Origin: Rhizoclosmatium globosum
Taxonomy: Eukaryota; Chytridiomycota; Chytridiomycetes; Chytridiales; Chytriomycetaceae
NCBI GenBank assembly: GCA_002104985.1
Contig: MCGO01000293.1
Span: 1 to 38,378, forward strand
Reading direction: 5' to 3'
Length of the DNA stretch: 38,378 nt
This document shows, piece by piece, positions 1-10,700 of the stretch (within the stretch, counting starts at the first letter, position 1; every line of letters begins with the position of its first letter). Under the pieces are notes generated by a model. It was not told the origin of the DNA, ran no database searches, and worked only from the letters and a program-made list of their open reading frames with translations. The translations under genes were made by a program, and so were the position numbers.

Positions 1-39
1 GTCCGGAACACTGATATCCGCTGGTACAGCTTTGAGCAG

Positions 40-203
40 ATGCCGAAACAGCCAACACGCTGGCAACAATCGCAGTAAAGAGCATTTTTGGATTGTTCAG
101 TTTAGTTGCACTTCTGGTTTTGGGAACTCTTGCCATTTATGCGATTCCTGAGGACAAAGCGACATCACGACTGCCTTGTGATCGCATCACGTGGCTGTCG
201 TGA
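40..203 (+). CDS. 3' end of an unidentified membrane protein (partial)
   Basis: An open frame runs from a possible splice acceptor (ending at 39) to a TGA at 201-203. It encodes about 54 residues with one strongly hydrophobic stretch (IFGLFSLVALLVLGTLAIYA), preceded by a polar segment and followed by a short basic tail. In-frame stops lie upstream of 39, so this would be the last exon of a gene that enters from outside the window. The single transmembrane segment is what the sequence shows; the family is not recognisable. The call is tentative, because a hydrophobic stretch can arise by chance in a short frame. Confidence 0.35.
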
Positions 204-450
204 CTCAATCTCGAAATTGATTTTTTGATGAAATTTATTCGAGACTTGTGTGGACACAGATGCAGTAAGTAAAGAAGGAAAGTTGTTACAGTCGTGCATG
301 GCGCGTTGTGACATTGAGGTGGCGTTGCGGCTTGAGCTCAACATCATGTTGTTCACAAGACCAAAACGTGAACAGCTTTTGCTTATGTCACCCGAAAAAA
401 GGAAAGTATAGAAATGTTATACTTTTATTTCCCCCTTACGAAGAATGGTC

Positions 451-2339
451 CTAATTAAAACCCATTTTGCTTCTGGACTCCAACACCTCCCTCTCAGCGT
501 CCTCAATTGCGCTTTCACATTTCCACGCAACTTGTTCACAGTCTCCTCCCATTCACTTGTTGGGACCGAGTCAAATACAATACCCGCACCAGCTTGGCAG
601 TGAACGTGTCCATCCTTGAAAATCATACTGCGATGGCAATACATGTGTCCAAGTTGTTTGAGTATGAGAACCAACCAACAGAACCAGCATAAATTCCGCG
701 CTTCTCTCCTTCAAGTTCTGAAATAATCTGCATGGCGCGGATCTTGGGAGCTCCGGAAACGGTTCCAGCAGGGAAAATGGAACGGAAAGCGTCGTACATT
801 GTCTTGCCCTTTCGGAGAGTTCCGCTGACGTGACTGACAATGTGCATGACGTGCGAATATCGCTCAATATGCCTAAGAAATCATTGTTGGTGAGATTCCA
901 GAACTACTTCAAACGGATGGGCAGGACTTTTGTTTTGCAATCTTATATGGCCGAACCTCGCACTAGATCCCCTTCATTACAATTCTCTTGAAGTGTTCGC
1001 TGCACTCACTCCAGCTCAATTTGATGAAACTCGTCTCAAAAAAACAATGCTGCACTCAGTGCAATGCTAAAGGCAGCCTCAGGCTACGCTACTTTCAATC
1101 GTATGCTACTCTCAATCGCACGCTACACTCAGTCACACTTTTTTTACAGCAGCACTTACATCAAAGAATCAACAGACACAGTGGCCGGATCACAGATACG
1201 ATGAACATCATTACGGCCAAGATCGACAAGCATGACATGCTCACTACGTTCCTTCATATCCTCCAACAAATCTTGAGCAAGAGCATCATCAAGTTCCTGA
1301 GTGGCGCCTCGTTTACGGGTACCAGCAATGGGATGGGTGTAGACCGTACCATCTTGAACCTTGACGAGCATTTCCGGGGAAGCACCCACGAGTTGGAACG
1401 AGCCGAGGTGCATGTAGAACATGTAGGGGAAGGGTTGATGATCTGAGTTTGCGGTACGCGTTGAAAGGATGGAGGTCGGTTTTTTTGGTGACACGTTGGG
1501 AGGGAACGGCCTGGATGACGTCGCCTGACTGGATGTAGTCTTTGAGAGAAGTAACAAAGTGTTTCGTATTTTTGTTGGCCCGTGTTAGAGACGGCTTCCG
1601 CGTTGAGGGTGGTGATTGGTTTTTGGGAGGGAGGGGGGTGTTTGGGTTTGTGAGGAGTTGGATGACACGGTTGATTTCTCCGCATGCACGGTTGTATTCA
1701 GCCTCGATTTGTTGCTGGGAGATTGCATTTGGGGATAGGGCAGTTGTGAAGTGGGAGAGGACTTGTATTTTCTGATACAGATGGTCAAAGACGACGAGAG
1801 TGTCGGCAAACATGAAGATGGCATCAGGAATTTGGAGAGGATCCTTGAGATTGAGGTGATCGGGGACGGCCTTTCGTTCAAAGTACTTGACGCAGTCGTA
1901 AGCGATGTAACCAACAGCACCACCTAGACTACAACGTTAGGCACCTAGGGCTACTACTCCTACTCCTCCTAGAGATAACTACTAATACGCACCAGTCACA
2001 CTATGGGCACCAGGCCACACTCGCCAGTCTGATCGAATCCAGTCTCTTTTCAACGACCGCCAACGGATCCTCCCCACGCACATCCACCACATCTTCTGGC
2101 GCACAACCAAGAATCGAAAAGCGGCCAATCTTCTCGCCACCCGCAACAGACTCAAACAGGAACGAGAACGCCGCCTCGCCGCCAGTCAACTTCAGAAACG
2201 CCGACACGGGCGTCAAAAGATCAGACGAGATTGTCGCAAACAGTGGCACTTTGACGGTCTTGCCGCTCGCATGTGTGGCCGCGAGGTGTCCGGCGATGCT
2301 CGAGAGTGGTGGCTGGATCTGGTTGTTGTTCAAGGCCAT
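451..2339 (-). CDS. TRP2: Anthranilate synthase component I (TrpE/Trp2), frameshifted
   Basis: Catalyses chorismate plus ammonia/glutamine to anthranilate, the first committed step of tryptophan synthesis. From the ATG at 2337-2339 the N-terminal part carries FLFES and GRFSILG (the LLES feedback region of the family). It continues through [70 protein letters not shown] and [10 protein letters not shown], so the chorismate-binding domain is collinear and complete. Introns: about 1924-1992 and 873-1159 (GTAAGT...TTAG). The frame breaks inside conserved blocks near 1446 (after AYRKLR), near 646 (after TCIAI) and near 513 (after GNVKA), each needing one base. A fourth break near 2020 could instead be a non-consensus splice site. 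The last conserved frame ends at the TAG at 451-453. No partner glutaminase (TrpG) is seen. The gene points away from the receptor array. It is either a pseudogene or a gene with consensus errors. Confidence 0.93.
1000..1145. repeat. Degenerate short repeats inside a TrpE intron
   Basis: Within the unusually long intron at 873-1159, variants of GCTACxCTCAATCG recur at about 1085-1135, and GCTGCACTCA / TGCACTCAG variants recur at about 1000-1065. The copies are imperfect and unevenly spaced. Nothing in them resembles a known mobile element; they look like a decayed minisatellite. Confidence 0.45.
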
Positions 2340-2729
2340 TGGTTTTGACGGATGATTCACTTGCTTCACAGGATGAATAGAATGATGCAATTTCAAAAAG
2401 AGCTGATTCAGACAAAAACTAGATGGAAGAAAAAGAAAAGAAAAGACCATTAAACTTACAAGGATGTCTTATTCAAATGAATGCATGGAGGTTTGCCTTT
2501 CAAATTTCTTCAATTCTTGAGCAGATTGGGTAGTTTGTAGTACCTCCCAGCAAACTGCCAAATACATATTCCTTTTTCACTCTGACATTCGAACTTAAAT
2601 AACGAGCCAAAAACCATCCAGTTCTGACTCTTCGCTTGTTTGACAGTGAAAGAAAAGGGGAAAGCCGATGGGCCACCCTCAATTTTTCCAATTTAACCTT
2701 GAGATATCAAACGTGCAAACAAACGAGGA
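2340..2729. other. Intergenic region between divergent TrpE and receptor A
   Basis: This 390-base gap separates two head-to-head start codons, so it should hold both promoters. A TGACTC hexamer (core of a Gcn4/AP-1 site, which controls amino-acid genes in yeasts) occurs at 2625-2630, but a 6-mer can arise by chance. No open frame with protein-like composition and no RNA gene is visible. In-frame ATGs exist upstream of the chosen TrpE start, but the extension looks non-coding. Confidence 0.4.
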
Positions 2730-4110
2730 ATGGTTTCCAGCTCTATCCAAAGGGAGCTTGTGCCAGAAGAAGCCTGGAACACGACAAGGCTCTTTGAATA
2801 CGGTGTCAGTCTTCCAATCTGCTGCGTTGGTGTCCTCCTGAATGGCTCAATCATCTTCATGATCCTGCGTAACAGAGCTACCCTTCTGACTCAGCGGTAT
2901 GTACCACGCTAGTTCTACCTCTGGCCATGAGAACACTACCGTCCTTGTCCCTCTTGTTTCTTGCTTCTCTCACCCCAATCTTGCCTGTCATGAGTCTGAC
3001 CCCTAATGTTGTACACAGCATCGACTTTATCTATACCACCTTGCTCACCTTCTGCTTCTTTTGGTCGTCTGCATATACCGCAAAGTACATTGCATTTCCC
3101 GTATGGAACCAGGTCGAAACGAACCCAGACTCTATGAATCAGTTCCTTGCCGCCTTGAGTACTATTCCTGTCTCGCTCATGATTTCGGGTGTGTCTTCAT
3201 TTTTGCTTTGCGACTGTATTTCTGGACATCAGTCAACTTCAGTCTATTGTTGGATGGAGTAGGCTGATACGATTGGAGTCTGGGTTGATTAAATAGATTG
3301 AGTGGTACTTGCGGAAACAGACGGACTCAACGAAGCAACACAAGGAATCACATGTTTGGTGTTAACTGGTTTATCAATGAGCTCAGCGCGATGTGCTTTG
3401 AGATTTGCAATCAAGCCCTATTGCTCCACTGTACTAAACGTAACTGATAAACAGACAAACGTATTACTTGCTATGGAACGATACTGCATCATCCGAGAGA
3501 TTCCCTGGTCTAAATGCAAATATTACTTTTTCGCAAGCATTCCTTTTCCACAACGCTTATAATAATTTATCTATCCATTTTCACAACATCCGTAAGTCTA
3601 TGCTAACTCACCTTTCTTCAATATTTGCGATTTCTAACCCAATGACCTTTCTTTCGTCTGATACACAGACTGCTCCAACGGAGTCTTTCCCGACGCAAAA
3701 CCCCAAATGTACATCTGGATCCTAAACAAACTCCATCGGCTTCATAACAGGCTTCGGAGCAATCATATACTGCTACACAGCAACCTACAAATTCATCAAA
3801 CGTCGCATCTCCGAATCCCTCGCAGACCACCACGTAGACCAAGTCCGTGTCCTCCTCCAACGAAAAGTCCTTCGAAAACTCGATTCTAATGACGATCGGT
3901 GTGCTGATCTGTTACATCCCGGAGAGTATCGCAATGGGATTCATGAGCGCGAAAGTATTGCGGAGGGATACAGTTGTTGGGGCGGTTTTAATTGCGATTT
4001 CGTATGCTTCCATGTTGGCGGATACGATCGTGACGCCGTGTTTGATTTTGTACTTTTCGGGCGCCGTTGCGAGATGCGTTTTGCTTTTGGAAGCAGAGGG
4101 AGAAGGATGA
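2730..4110 (+). CDS. 7TM receptor A, rhodopsin-like (class A-type), frameshifted
   Basis: First of three tandem paralogues. Exon 1 (2730-2896) carries TM1 with LLNGSIIFMIL (the TM1 Asn). Exon 2 (3019-3190) carries TM2 and the start of TM3. After a 264-nt intron, exon 3 (3455-3591) gives LLAMERYCIIRE with the ERY motif. Exon 4 (from 3669) gives CSNGVFPD (extracellular loop 2), TM5, RKVLR, TM6 with ICYIPES and TM7 with DTIVTPCLILYF. Alignment with receptors B and C shows four single-base disruptions: near 3540 in TM4, at the exon 4 acceptor near 3669, near 3732 before TM5 and near 3882 before TM6 (an AAAA run). Splice positions match those of B and C, so the ancestry is clear. As given, it cannot make a full receptor. 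The true C-terminus is uncertain because the last frame is short. Confidence 0.8.
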
Positions 4111-4395
4111 GGATGAGTGGGGGTTCGGTATGATGATGATTTGTTGCGGCATTGAGTCTTGTTTGTTTTTTTTTCTTTTGGTTTGGAGGGAATGGTTGAG
4201 TGGGGTTTGATTTTTGTGTAAATGATTTCCAGTTAGATAAGTATAGTAGCCGATATTTGGAAAATAGTAGTACAGTAAATTTTAGAATACACGTGTTGCT
4301 TTCCCTCCATCCTTTTCTGTCAAGATAACGGAGGCGAATTTGTGCGGCTCTCCACATGATTGCCGAGACCAATTAAAAGTTGCACAAAAAACAGG

Positions 4396-5391
4396 ATGGA
4401 CACACAAACCGTCTCGAACATCATTCAATGGTCCGTCACCTTCCCAATCGGCGTATGCGGAATCATCCTAAACCTCTTCCTCCTCGTCATCATAATCCTC
4501 AACCGCAAGACCCTCCTCTCCTCACGGTAAAATTACCTTATCTCTCCCACACCAACTAAACCCTCATTACTTCACACTTCCAGAATCGACCAGATCTACA
4601 CCTTACTACTCACTCTCTGCCTCACCTGGTCAACCCTCAGTTCCACGAAACTCCTCGTGTGGGGAACTGGATATGGAACGGTCCTGAACCAGCTTAACGC
4701 AGCCGGCAGCTCGTTACCAGTGTGCACAATCATTGGTGCGAACTGTCTCCTCGCGATGGAGCGGTACGCGATCGTGAGGGATGCAGCGTGGGTGAAGATG
4801 CGGTGGCTGTTTCTAGGGGTGATTGTGTTGACGACGGGGGTGTTTGGCGCAATGGTGTTTTCGTTTGCTACTTCGGTGAGTTTTTTGGGATTTTTATTGG
4901 TTAGGCTGACGAAGTTGGGGATATTTTAGCCGTGTTCTAATGGGATATACCCGGACTATATGTTGCAACGATGGGTTTGGGTGGTTTCTGCGGCGGTAGG
5001 CTTTCTTGGGGGCTTTCCGATCATTGTGGTTTCGTATTCCTTGGCATATGTACATATGAGGCAGCAACTAGATAAGGCGGCTGCGAACCATCATGTTAAT
5101 GTTATTCGAATGGCGGTACAGCGAAAGGTCTTGCGCAATTCTATTATCATGAGCATCGGAGTTATCGGGTGTTATTTGCCAGCGTGGTTGGTCATTGCGT
5201 TGGTGGCAGGGGGTGCTTTCCAAGGAGATCTGACGGTTACTGTTGTGACGCAATTGGCGTTTGCTATGATGTTGGGTGATGTGCTGTTGACTCCTTGTTT
5301 AGTGTTACACTTTTCGATGGCTTTGCGGACGGCAGTGTTGAGAACATTCGGAAGACGTCTTGAAGAAGATGAAGAGTTTGTTATGTTGTAA
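4396..5391 (+). CDS. 7TM receptor B, rhodopsin-like (class A-type)
   Basis: Intact 294-residue protein in three exons (4396-4526, 4584-4875, 4930-5391). Seven hydrophobic segments fit a G protein-coupled receptor with almost no N- or C-terminal tail. Class A-like marks: N26 in TM1, E103-R104-Y105 at the end of TM3, a proline in TM5 (P171), C222-Y223-L224-P225 in TM6 (like CWxP), and D258...T262-P263 followed by LVLHF in TM7 (replacing NPxxY). The TM2 Asp and the TM3 Cys that pairs with loop 2 in most class A receptors are missing, although loop 2 keeps a Cys (C143). The C-terminal tail is acidic (LEEDEEF). Ligand unknown. The paralogues on both sides share the intron after TM4 in phase 0. The 7TM call is firm; assignment to class A rests on motifs only. 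Confidence 0.85.
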
Positions 5392-5632
5392 ATATAGATA
5401 GACATGTATTCAGTACGTTGTGCAGTTGTTTAAATTGATGGCGGTCGGGACAGAAACAGAGGAGTTTATCACCCCATAATTAGATAGACTGTTAGGTACA
5501 TGCAAAGCGAAAGATAGGGGCTTTGATGTGTTTTGGTTATCCCACAACCCTAATTTATGTTAATTGGAGGCTCTCCGATGTCTATCGCAAAAACATCTCT
5601 CCAATCTCTCCTTTTAGTTGTACCAGCTCCAG

Positions 5633-6819
5633 ATGCCAACGTCGCCCGAGACGGACGTCAGCTTCTGGTTTGACTACACGGTCATTATTGGGACGCACTT
5701 GATTGGAAGTGTGCTGAATGCTTTCCTGCTGTGTCTCTATTTGCCGAGGCATATGCACAAAGATCGAATCGACAAGGTCAATTACACCTGTTATATCACC
5801 CTGTCCTCCTCAACCTAAGAACACTATTAACCTTTCTTGTTGAAACAGATCATCATGTTCTTGCTTGGGGTGTGCTGTGTTTGGTCAACGTTGATGGTGG
5901 GCCGTTATCTGTGGGACCTAAATGGGGGGGACAGCGAAACCTTCAATGCAGCTGTATCAACGATTTCAGTCACATTAATGATTGGAGTAAGTATCCCGGC
6001 GTTTGGTGTTGGTAGAGTGAATGCGGGATGTGTCACTAATGGGCCATAATTAAAAATAGGGAAACACCCAATTGGCCCTTGAACGATACTCCATTTCCCG
6101 AGGATTGGATGAAAACATTAGTCGGCGGTATCTTCAGGCTTCTATGATCTTTACTGCGGCGCTGTGTGTCTCTTTGGCAGCGGTCTACGGAACTTCGGTT
6201 TGTTTTCTTGCCTCGGTTTTGGGGAGCACATGTGCGTGGTGGGCTAATTAGCGAAAACGAACCCCCGTCACAGACAACGAATATCAGCGTAATGCCGGAC
6301 TCGAAAGCAGACCAAATCCAATTCATTGTGTGGCTGATAACAATCAGCGCGGGTTGTCTTGTTGCCTTTCCTGTCATTATATATTGCTATGCGTCCACGT
6401 ACAGATACCTGTCAGCTCAGCTGCGTGAAGCAATGTCGAATGTGCGTATTGATAAATGGGAGTCTATGATGCAAAAGCGGCTGCTGTTCAATTCTATTAC
6501 AATGGCGCTCTCTGTGGTGCTGTGCTACCTTCCCAACGTTGTTGTGATTGTTCTGTACAGCGCTAAGGTCGTAGATGCGGCGAGTTTAACAGGAAAATGG
6601 TTGGCTGTGATTGCATTCTTTGCACTTGCTTTAGATGTGAGTTGGCTGCTTACATAATCTGAACTAACCAGTCTCAAGGTTGTTATTACACCGATTTTGA
6701 TCATGTACTTTATGAATCCAATCAAGCGTTTCCGATCTGGCGGAATGGAAGATGAAAATGAGGCAGAAGGAGAGTTTGAGCTGGAATCTGAATACAAAAG
6801 TTCGTCAGGATGGCATTAG
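5633..6819 (+). CDS. 7TM receptor C, rhodopsin-like (class A-type)
   Basis: Intact 307-residue protein in five exons (5633-5776, 5849-5986, 6060-6197, 6274-6636, 6679-6819). The start is the ATG at 5633. TM1 has GSVLNAFLL, TM3 ends in LALERYSISR (ERY), TM5 has AFPVIIYCY, TM6 has LCYLPN and TM7 has DVVITPILIMYF followed by MNPIKRF, a likely helix 8. Loop 2 carries an NIS glycosylation sequon. The tail is short and rich in Glu/Ser (possible phosphorylation). It shares the introns before the end of TM3 and after TM4 with receptor A, and has an extra 42-nt intron in TM7. It lacks the loop-2 CSNG motif seen in A and B. Probably couples to a heterotrimeric G protein at a membrane; this is inferred from the fold only. 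Confidence 0.85.
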
Positions 6820-6888
6820 ACTGAGATATAGAGAGCACATAGAGTTCCTTCATCAATACAGTACATTTTCTATATATATAAAATCAAT

Positions 6889-7389
6889 TCAGTGTATTTT
6901 CAATGTGTCGCCCTCAATGTATTTGATTGCATCAACAACTTCAGCAGGCACATCAGCTCTCTGTTTAGCAACATGATCATATGTGGCGATGAGTGCCGAT
7001 CCTTCCGCAACAACTTGACCCGACATTTCTGACACGGCCACGTAGTTCTGGATCAACTTGTTTCGAGCGAGAGACTCGGTCTTTGCGGCGAGCCAGAGCG
7101 AGTCGTGGTTGTGTAAGTGGTTGAGTTCAAGACCAACAACCACGGCGACCGAGGCGCGTCCGAGAATGCGGCCAACGCCCTTTCCGCGGATGAATGACGA
7201 GTGCGTGGCCGGCGACAGGCGCGGCCCAACCAGCGATTCAAAGTACGCGAGACGTGCACTTTCAAAGTGTCGGAACAGCGACACTGAACTCAGACAACCA
7301 CTTGGATCAATGTCGCCTGCCTGGATCGGCACTCGTGTGAGGAGGGGGAACGACTGCAGCTTGCCGTGGATGGGTGCCGGTATCCGCAT
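6889..7389 (-). CDS. HotDog-fold acyl-CoA thioesterase-like protein (4HBT type)
   Basis: A single exon encodes 166 residues. The region from about residue 20 (VPIQAGDIDPSGCLSSVSLF, then RHFESARLAYFESL) matches the opening of the 4HBT/HotDog fold, where an Asp near the helix start is the usual catalytic or structural residue. A later beta-rich part ends in a polar tail. Such proteins hydrolyse acyl-CoA thioesters or are inactive relatives; the substrate cannot be read from the sequence. Length is normal for one HotDog domain. It is convergent with receptor C (70 bases apart) and divergent from the long disordered gene. A short upstream exon is possible, because an in-frame TAG-type acceptor sits just before the ATG. 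Confidence 0.72.
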   Translation of the reverse strand: MRIPAPIHGKLQSFPLLTRVPIQAGDIDPSGCLSSVSLFRHFESARLAYFESLVGPRLSPATHSSFIRGKGVGRILGRASVAVVVGLELNHLHNHDSLWLAAKTESLARNKLIQNYVAVSEMSGQVVAEGSALIATYDHVAKQRADVPAEVVDAIKYIEGDTLKIH

Positions 7390-7721
7390 TTGCTCAATGC
7401 TAGGACTAATAATTTAATCAATTAAATCATAGGTAAATAGAACGGATAATATTGTCCATTTGAGGCTCAACAATGCCAATCAAATTCCATTGTTGTCAAA
7501 AACAGGTGTGCTCTGTCTCTCCCCCATTCTTCTCCACCTCTTCCCTTCTTCTTTGTCTGATTGTTGTAACCCAAAACTGACTCTCTGTCTCTACTTTGAA
7601 CAAAGAAAAAACTGAACCAGCCTCTCATTGCTGTACTTCAAACATTACCACTCTTCATCAACATTTGAACAATACACGCGTGTAGTTCGGACTCGATCTC
7701 ACAAAATCAGCTTGTGCTATC
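7390..7721. other. Intergenic region, divergent promoters with a pyrimidine-rich tract
   Basis: This 332-base gap lies between the thioesterase-like gene and the disordered-protein gene, read in opposite directions. The part from about 7500 to 7590 is a long CT-rich tract on the + strand, as is common in fungal promoters. No coding frame or RNA gene is visible. Confidence 0.35.
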
Positions 7722-10700
7722 ATGTTCAAAAAGAAGGCTGAAGTTGGTGTCAGTAATTCAACCAATGAACCTGAAAAGTTACCGTCGTTGCCTTCAAAAC
7801 AGTCTGATGCAACAATCAAATCTGTCGGAGCTTCAATATCACCTGCATCAGAAAAGCCTCAACAGGCAAAACTCAATCCTCCCAAATCTGTAGCAATAGA
7901 CCCTGAACCCAAACCAACAGACAGCATCAGTGCACGAACTTCAGTTGCAACCACAGAATCACCATCATCACCATCAGGTGAATACTTTCCATCAAGCTTA
8001 CATTTTCTTAATTGACCATTGGAATAGTACCCAAATCGGATGTTATTGTAAAGAAGATAGAAAGGAATCCAAACTCTCGAAGAATCTCTCAACCAACCGC
8101 AGCTACAGAGCCCGTAGCTCCAGGAGGAATTCAACGTGTCGAACGACGCGTCGCAAATACTAGACATGCAGCAGTTACAGTCGTCAATGTTGCAGACGGC
8201 GTTACAAACCCTCGAAGTTCAATTATTGGCCCACTTCCTGATCCTGCTGTCCAAGAAAAGAAAATACAACAACTAAAAGAAGAAAAGAGGTTGGCGGAGT
8301 CTCATGAAGGAGCGAGTCCGGGCTCGAAAGTTCGATTTGATATGGATGGAACAACTGCTGCTGCGGCTGCTGCTTCAACTTCAGTTACGAATAAGACAGG
8401 AGATGGACCCACCAGTATTTTGAGGAAATCAGTTGGTGCAACAGGCACCACTCTGGATGGAAGTGAACCATCCAGCGTTTCTCCTCGTATTTCGTTTCAA
8501 GAACCGCTTGTGGAACCTGCATCATCTCCGAAATCGAAACCTCCGACGAAAACGGCTTCAAATAAGTTGCCCGCTAAATCTGCAAAAGAGTCGACTGATG
8601 ACAAAGGTAAGTTCTGTTCAAAGGGATTCTTGAACACGTTGAGCCTCATGCAACATTCACAGATAAAGTCGAGAAGGGCGATAAGGCAGAGAAGCCTGAA
8701 AAGTCAGTGCCAAAAGACCCATCTACATCTCCCAGCAAAATACCTCGAACTCGATCTCAAACTGAAATTCCAGAGGCAATATCTTCCACAACCGAGTCAA
8801 CCCCAAAAACAGCAACAAAGGATTCGAAACTGCCCAACAAAGCTTCTGCACTGACACCAGGGAAGAAATCCGATTCACAAGGATCACTCATCACTGTCTC
8901 CAAGAAGAAGCTGATTCCTATTGATAAACCTGGATTGGCGAAGGATACTAAAGAAAAGGGAGTAGCAGATCTACCCACAAAAGAAAAAGATACGAAAGCG
9001 GCTGTGTCAAAAGCAGAAGCAAAACCTGCTGCAAATCCGGTCAAGGAAGCTAAAAAAGAGGAAAAGAGTGAAACGGAGAAGGATTCTAAAAAAGGCAAGG
9101 ACGCAAAACCAGTTGCTACGACGGAAACAAAAGATACCAAGGCAAAGAGTAAGGAGGCTCCTGCAAGCAAAGCAACGGCTAAACCAGAAGGAACAAATGC
9201 TGCGAAGCCTCGGTCTCAAAGTGTTCCACCGCCCCCAACAAAGGGAGGCAAAAGCGATGCTAAAAAGGAGACTAAAGAAGATACTCCCAAACCCAAACCT
9301 GGAGGATCCACCGCAAATTCTAAAGAGAAATTGAAAGGAACTCCGGGCGCCAGTGGATCCAAAGATTTACTCAAAGTAGCTGACAAATCTGGAGAAGGTG
9401 TCGAAACACCAAAACGGCAAAAGTCTTTGTCTGAACCACCAACCCAAAAAGCGGGGAAACTTGCAAAACTTGGACCCGATGAAGGGAAGCCAGCTTCGAT
9501 CGATGAACTCAAGAAATCGAATCAAAACTTGTTGTCACCGGTTAAAGTTTCGCGAACAAATTTGTCAAAGACGGGCTCAAAGTCTGTGTTGAATTCAAGT
9601 ACTAATATTGCGGAGTCGAAGCGATTAAGTTCTGTCAACATCAATGCCGAGACAAGTAGATCCAATTCAATTAACAAACCACTCGCTGCCAAGAGTTTAT
9701 CAAAAGATAACATAGTCAAGCAATCTACTTCAAGTCTAAATGACGAATCCAAGGGAATGACTAAATCAAAGTCAAATTCAAAATTAGATTTGGCAGCAGC
9801 AGCAAAAACACCAAAATCAAGATCCACATCTGAACGACCAGGAACAAAACCTGGAACTTCCAAAAAGGCTTCAGAGAAAGTCCCCTCAGATCCATCAAAC
9901 TCACGGCTTCAACGAACTCTCAAACTACGAGCAAGCTTGAAACTTGACGTTGATGGTGTATTTGCAATGGGACTGGCAGCCCCAGTGGAAGATGACTTGA
10001 GTCCTCCAACTGACTTGCCAAAGGAGCTGTTGGAACCCGAGAAACTGGCGGATACGAAACCGTACGTCGAAGAGGAACCTGAAACACCTGCGATTCCAGC
10101 TGTATCTTCTCCGTTACCGCTTAAGCGACATCCGTCCGCTCGACGTACTGTCATGAAAGCAATTGGGTATCCTGCGACAGGATGGTCGGCTGAAAAGTTT
10201 GATGAGAAAGAGACTGATGCTCCAATGCCGCAGTATCGGTTCAGGAGGGCAAAGTCTCTCGAAGACGCGACTCGTGTGTATTCCGAATACAGGGAGACAC
10301 ATCCTCTTCCTTTTGGACATCATGGTACTTTCAGCGAGTATCGAGCTGTACGCGGAGACAATGTTGAGGTTAGTATCATATTTTAAATGGTCTGGATATT
10401 TAATTACTGCTTTTAGACTGAATCTCAAGCAAAAACGAATCCGCAGCAAACCTATGAAGACGCAATGATGGAGAGTTTTGGCTTCACTGTACCTCCAGCA
10501 CCTCCTGCAACGCCAAACCACAAACGACCCACCACAGTGCCAATCCCCACACCCCAACGACCTGGAACAACCATAATCGCAGCAAATAAACTCGCTCCTC
10601 GAAAGCTCCAGTCAGCTCAAGAACTAAAGAGCGTGATGGGAACAACAGCAATCCCTCCCCTCCCCCCTCTCGCCAAACCTCCTGCAAGTCTCGGGTCTCA

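Noticed and set aside
988..1446. Open frame of 152 codons on the + strand
   Set aside because: It lies antisense to conserved TrpE coding sequence and its intron; the peptide is low in protein-like features.
8757..9170. 137-codon frame on the - strand with Phe/Val/Ser-rich peptide
   Set aside because: It is the antisense shadow of the Lys/Ser/Pro-rich disordered protein; its apparent hydrophobicity comes from the reversed codons.
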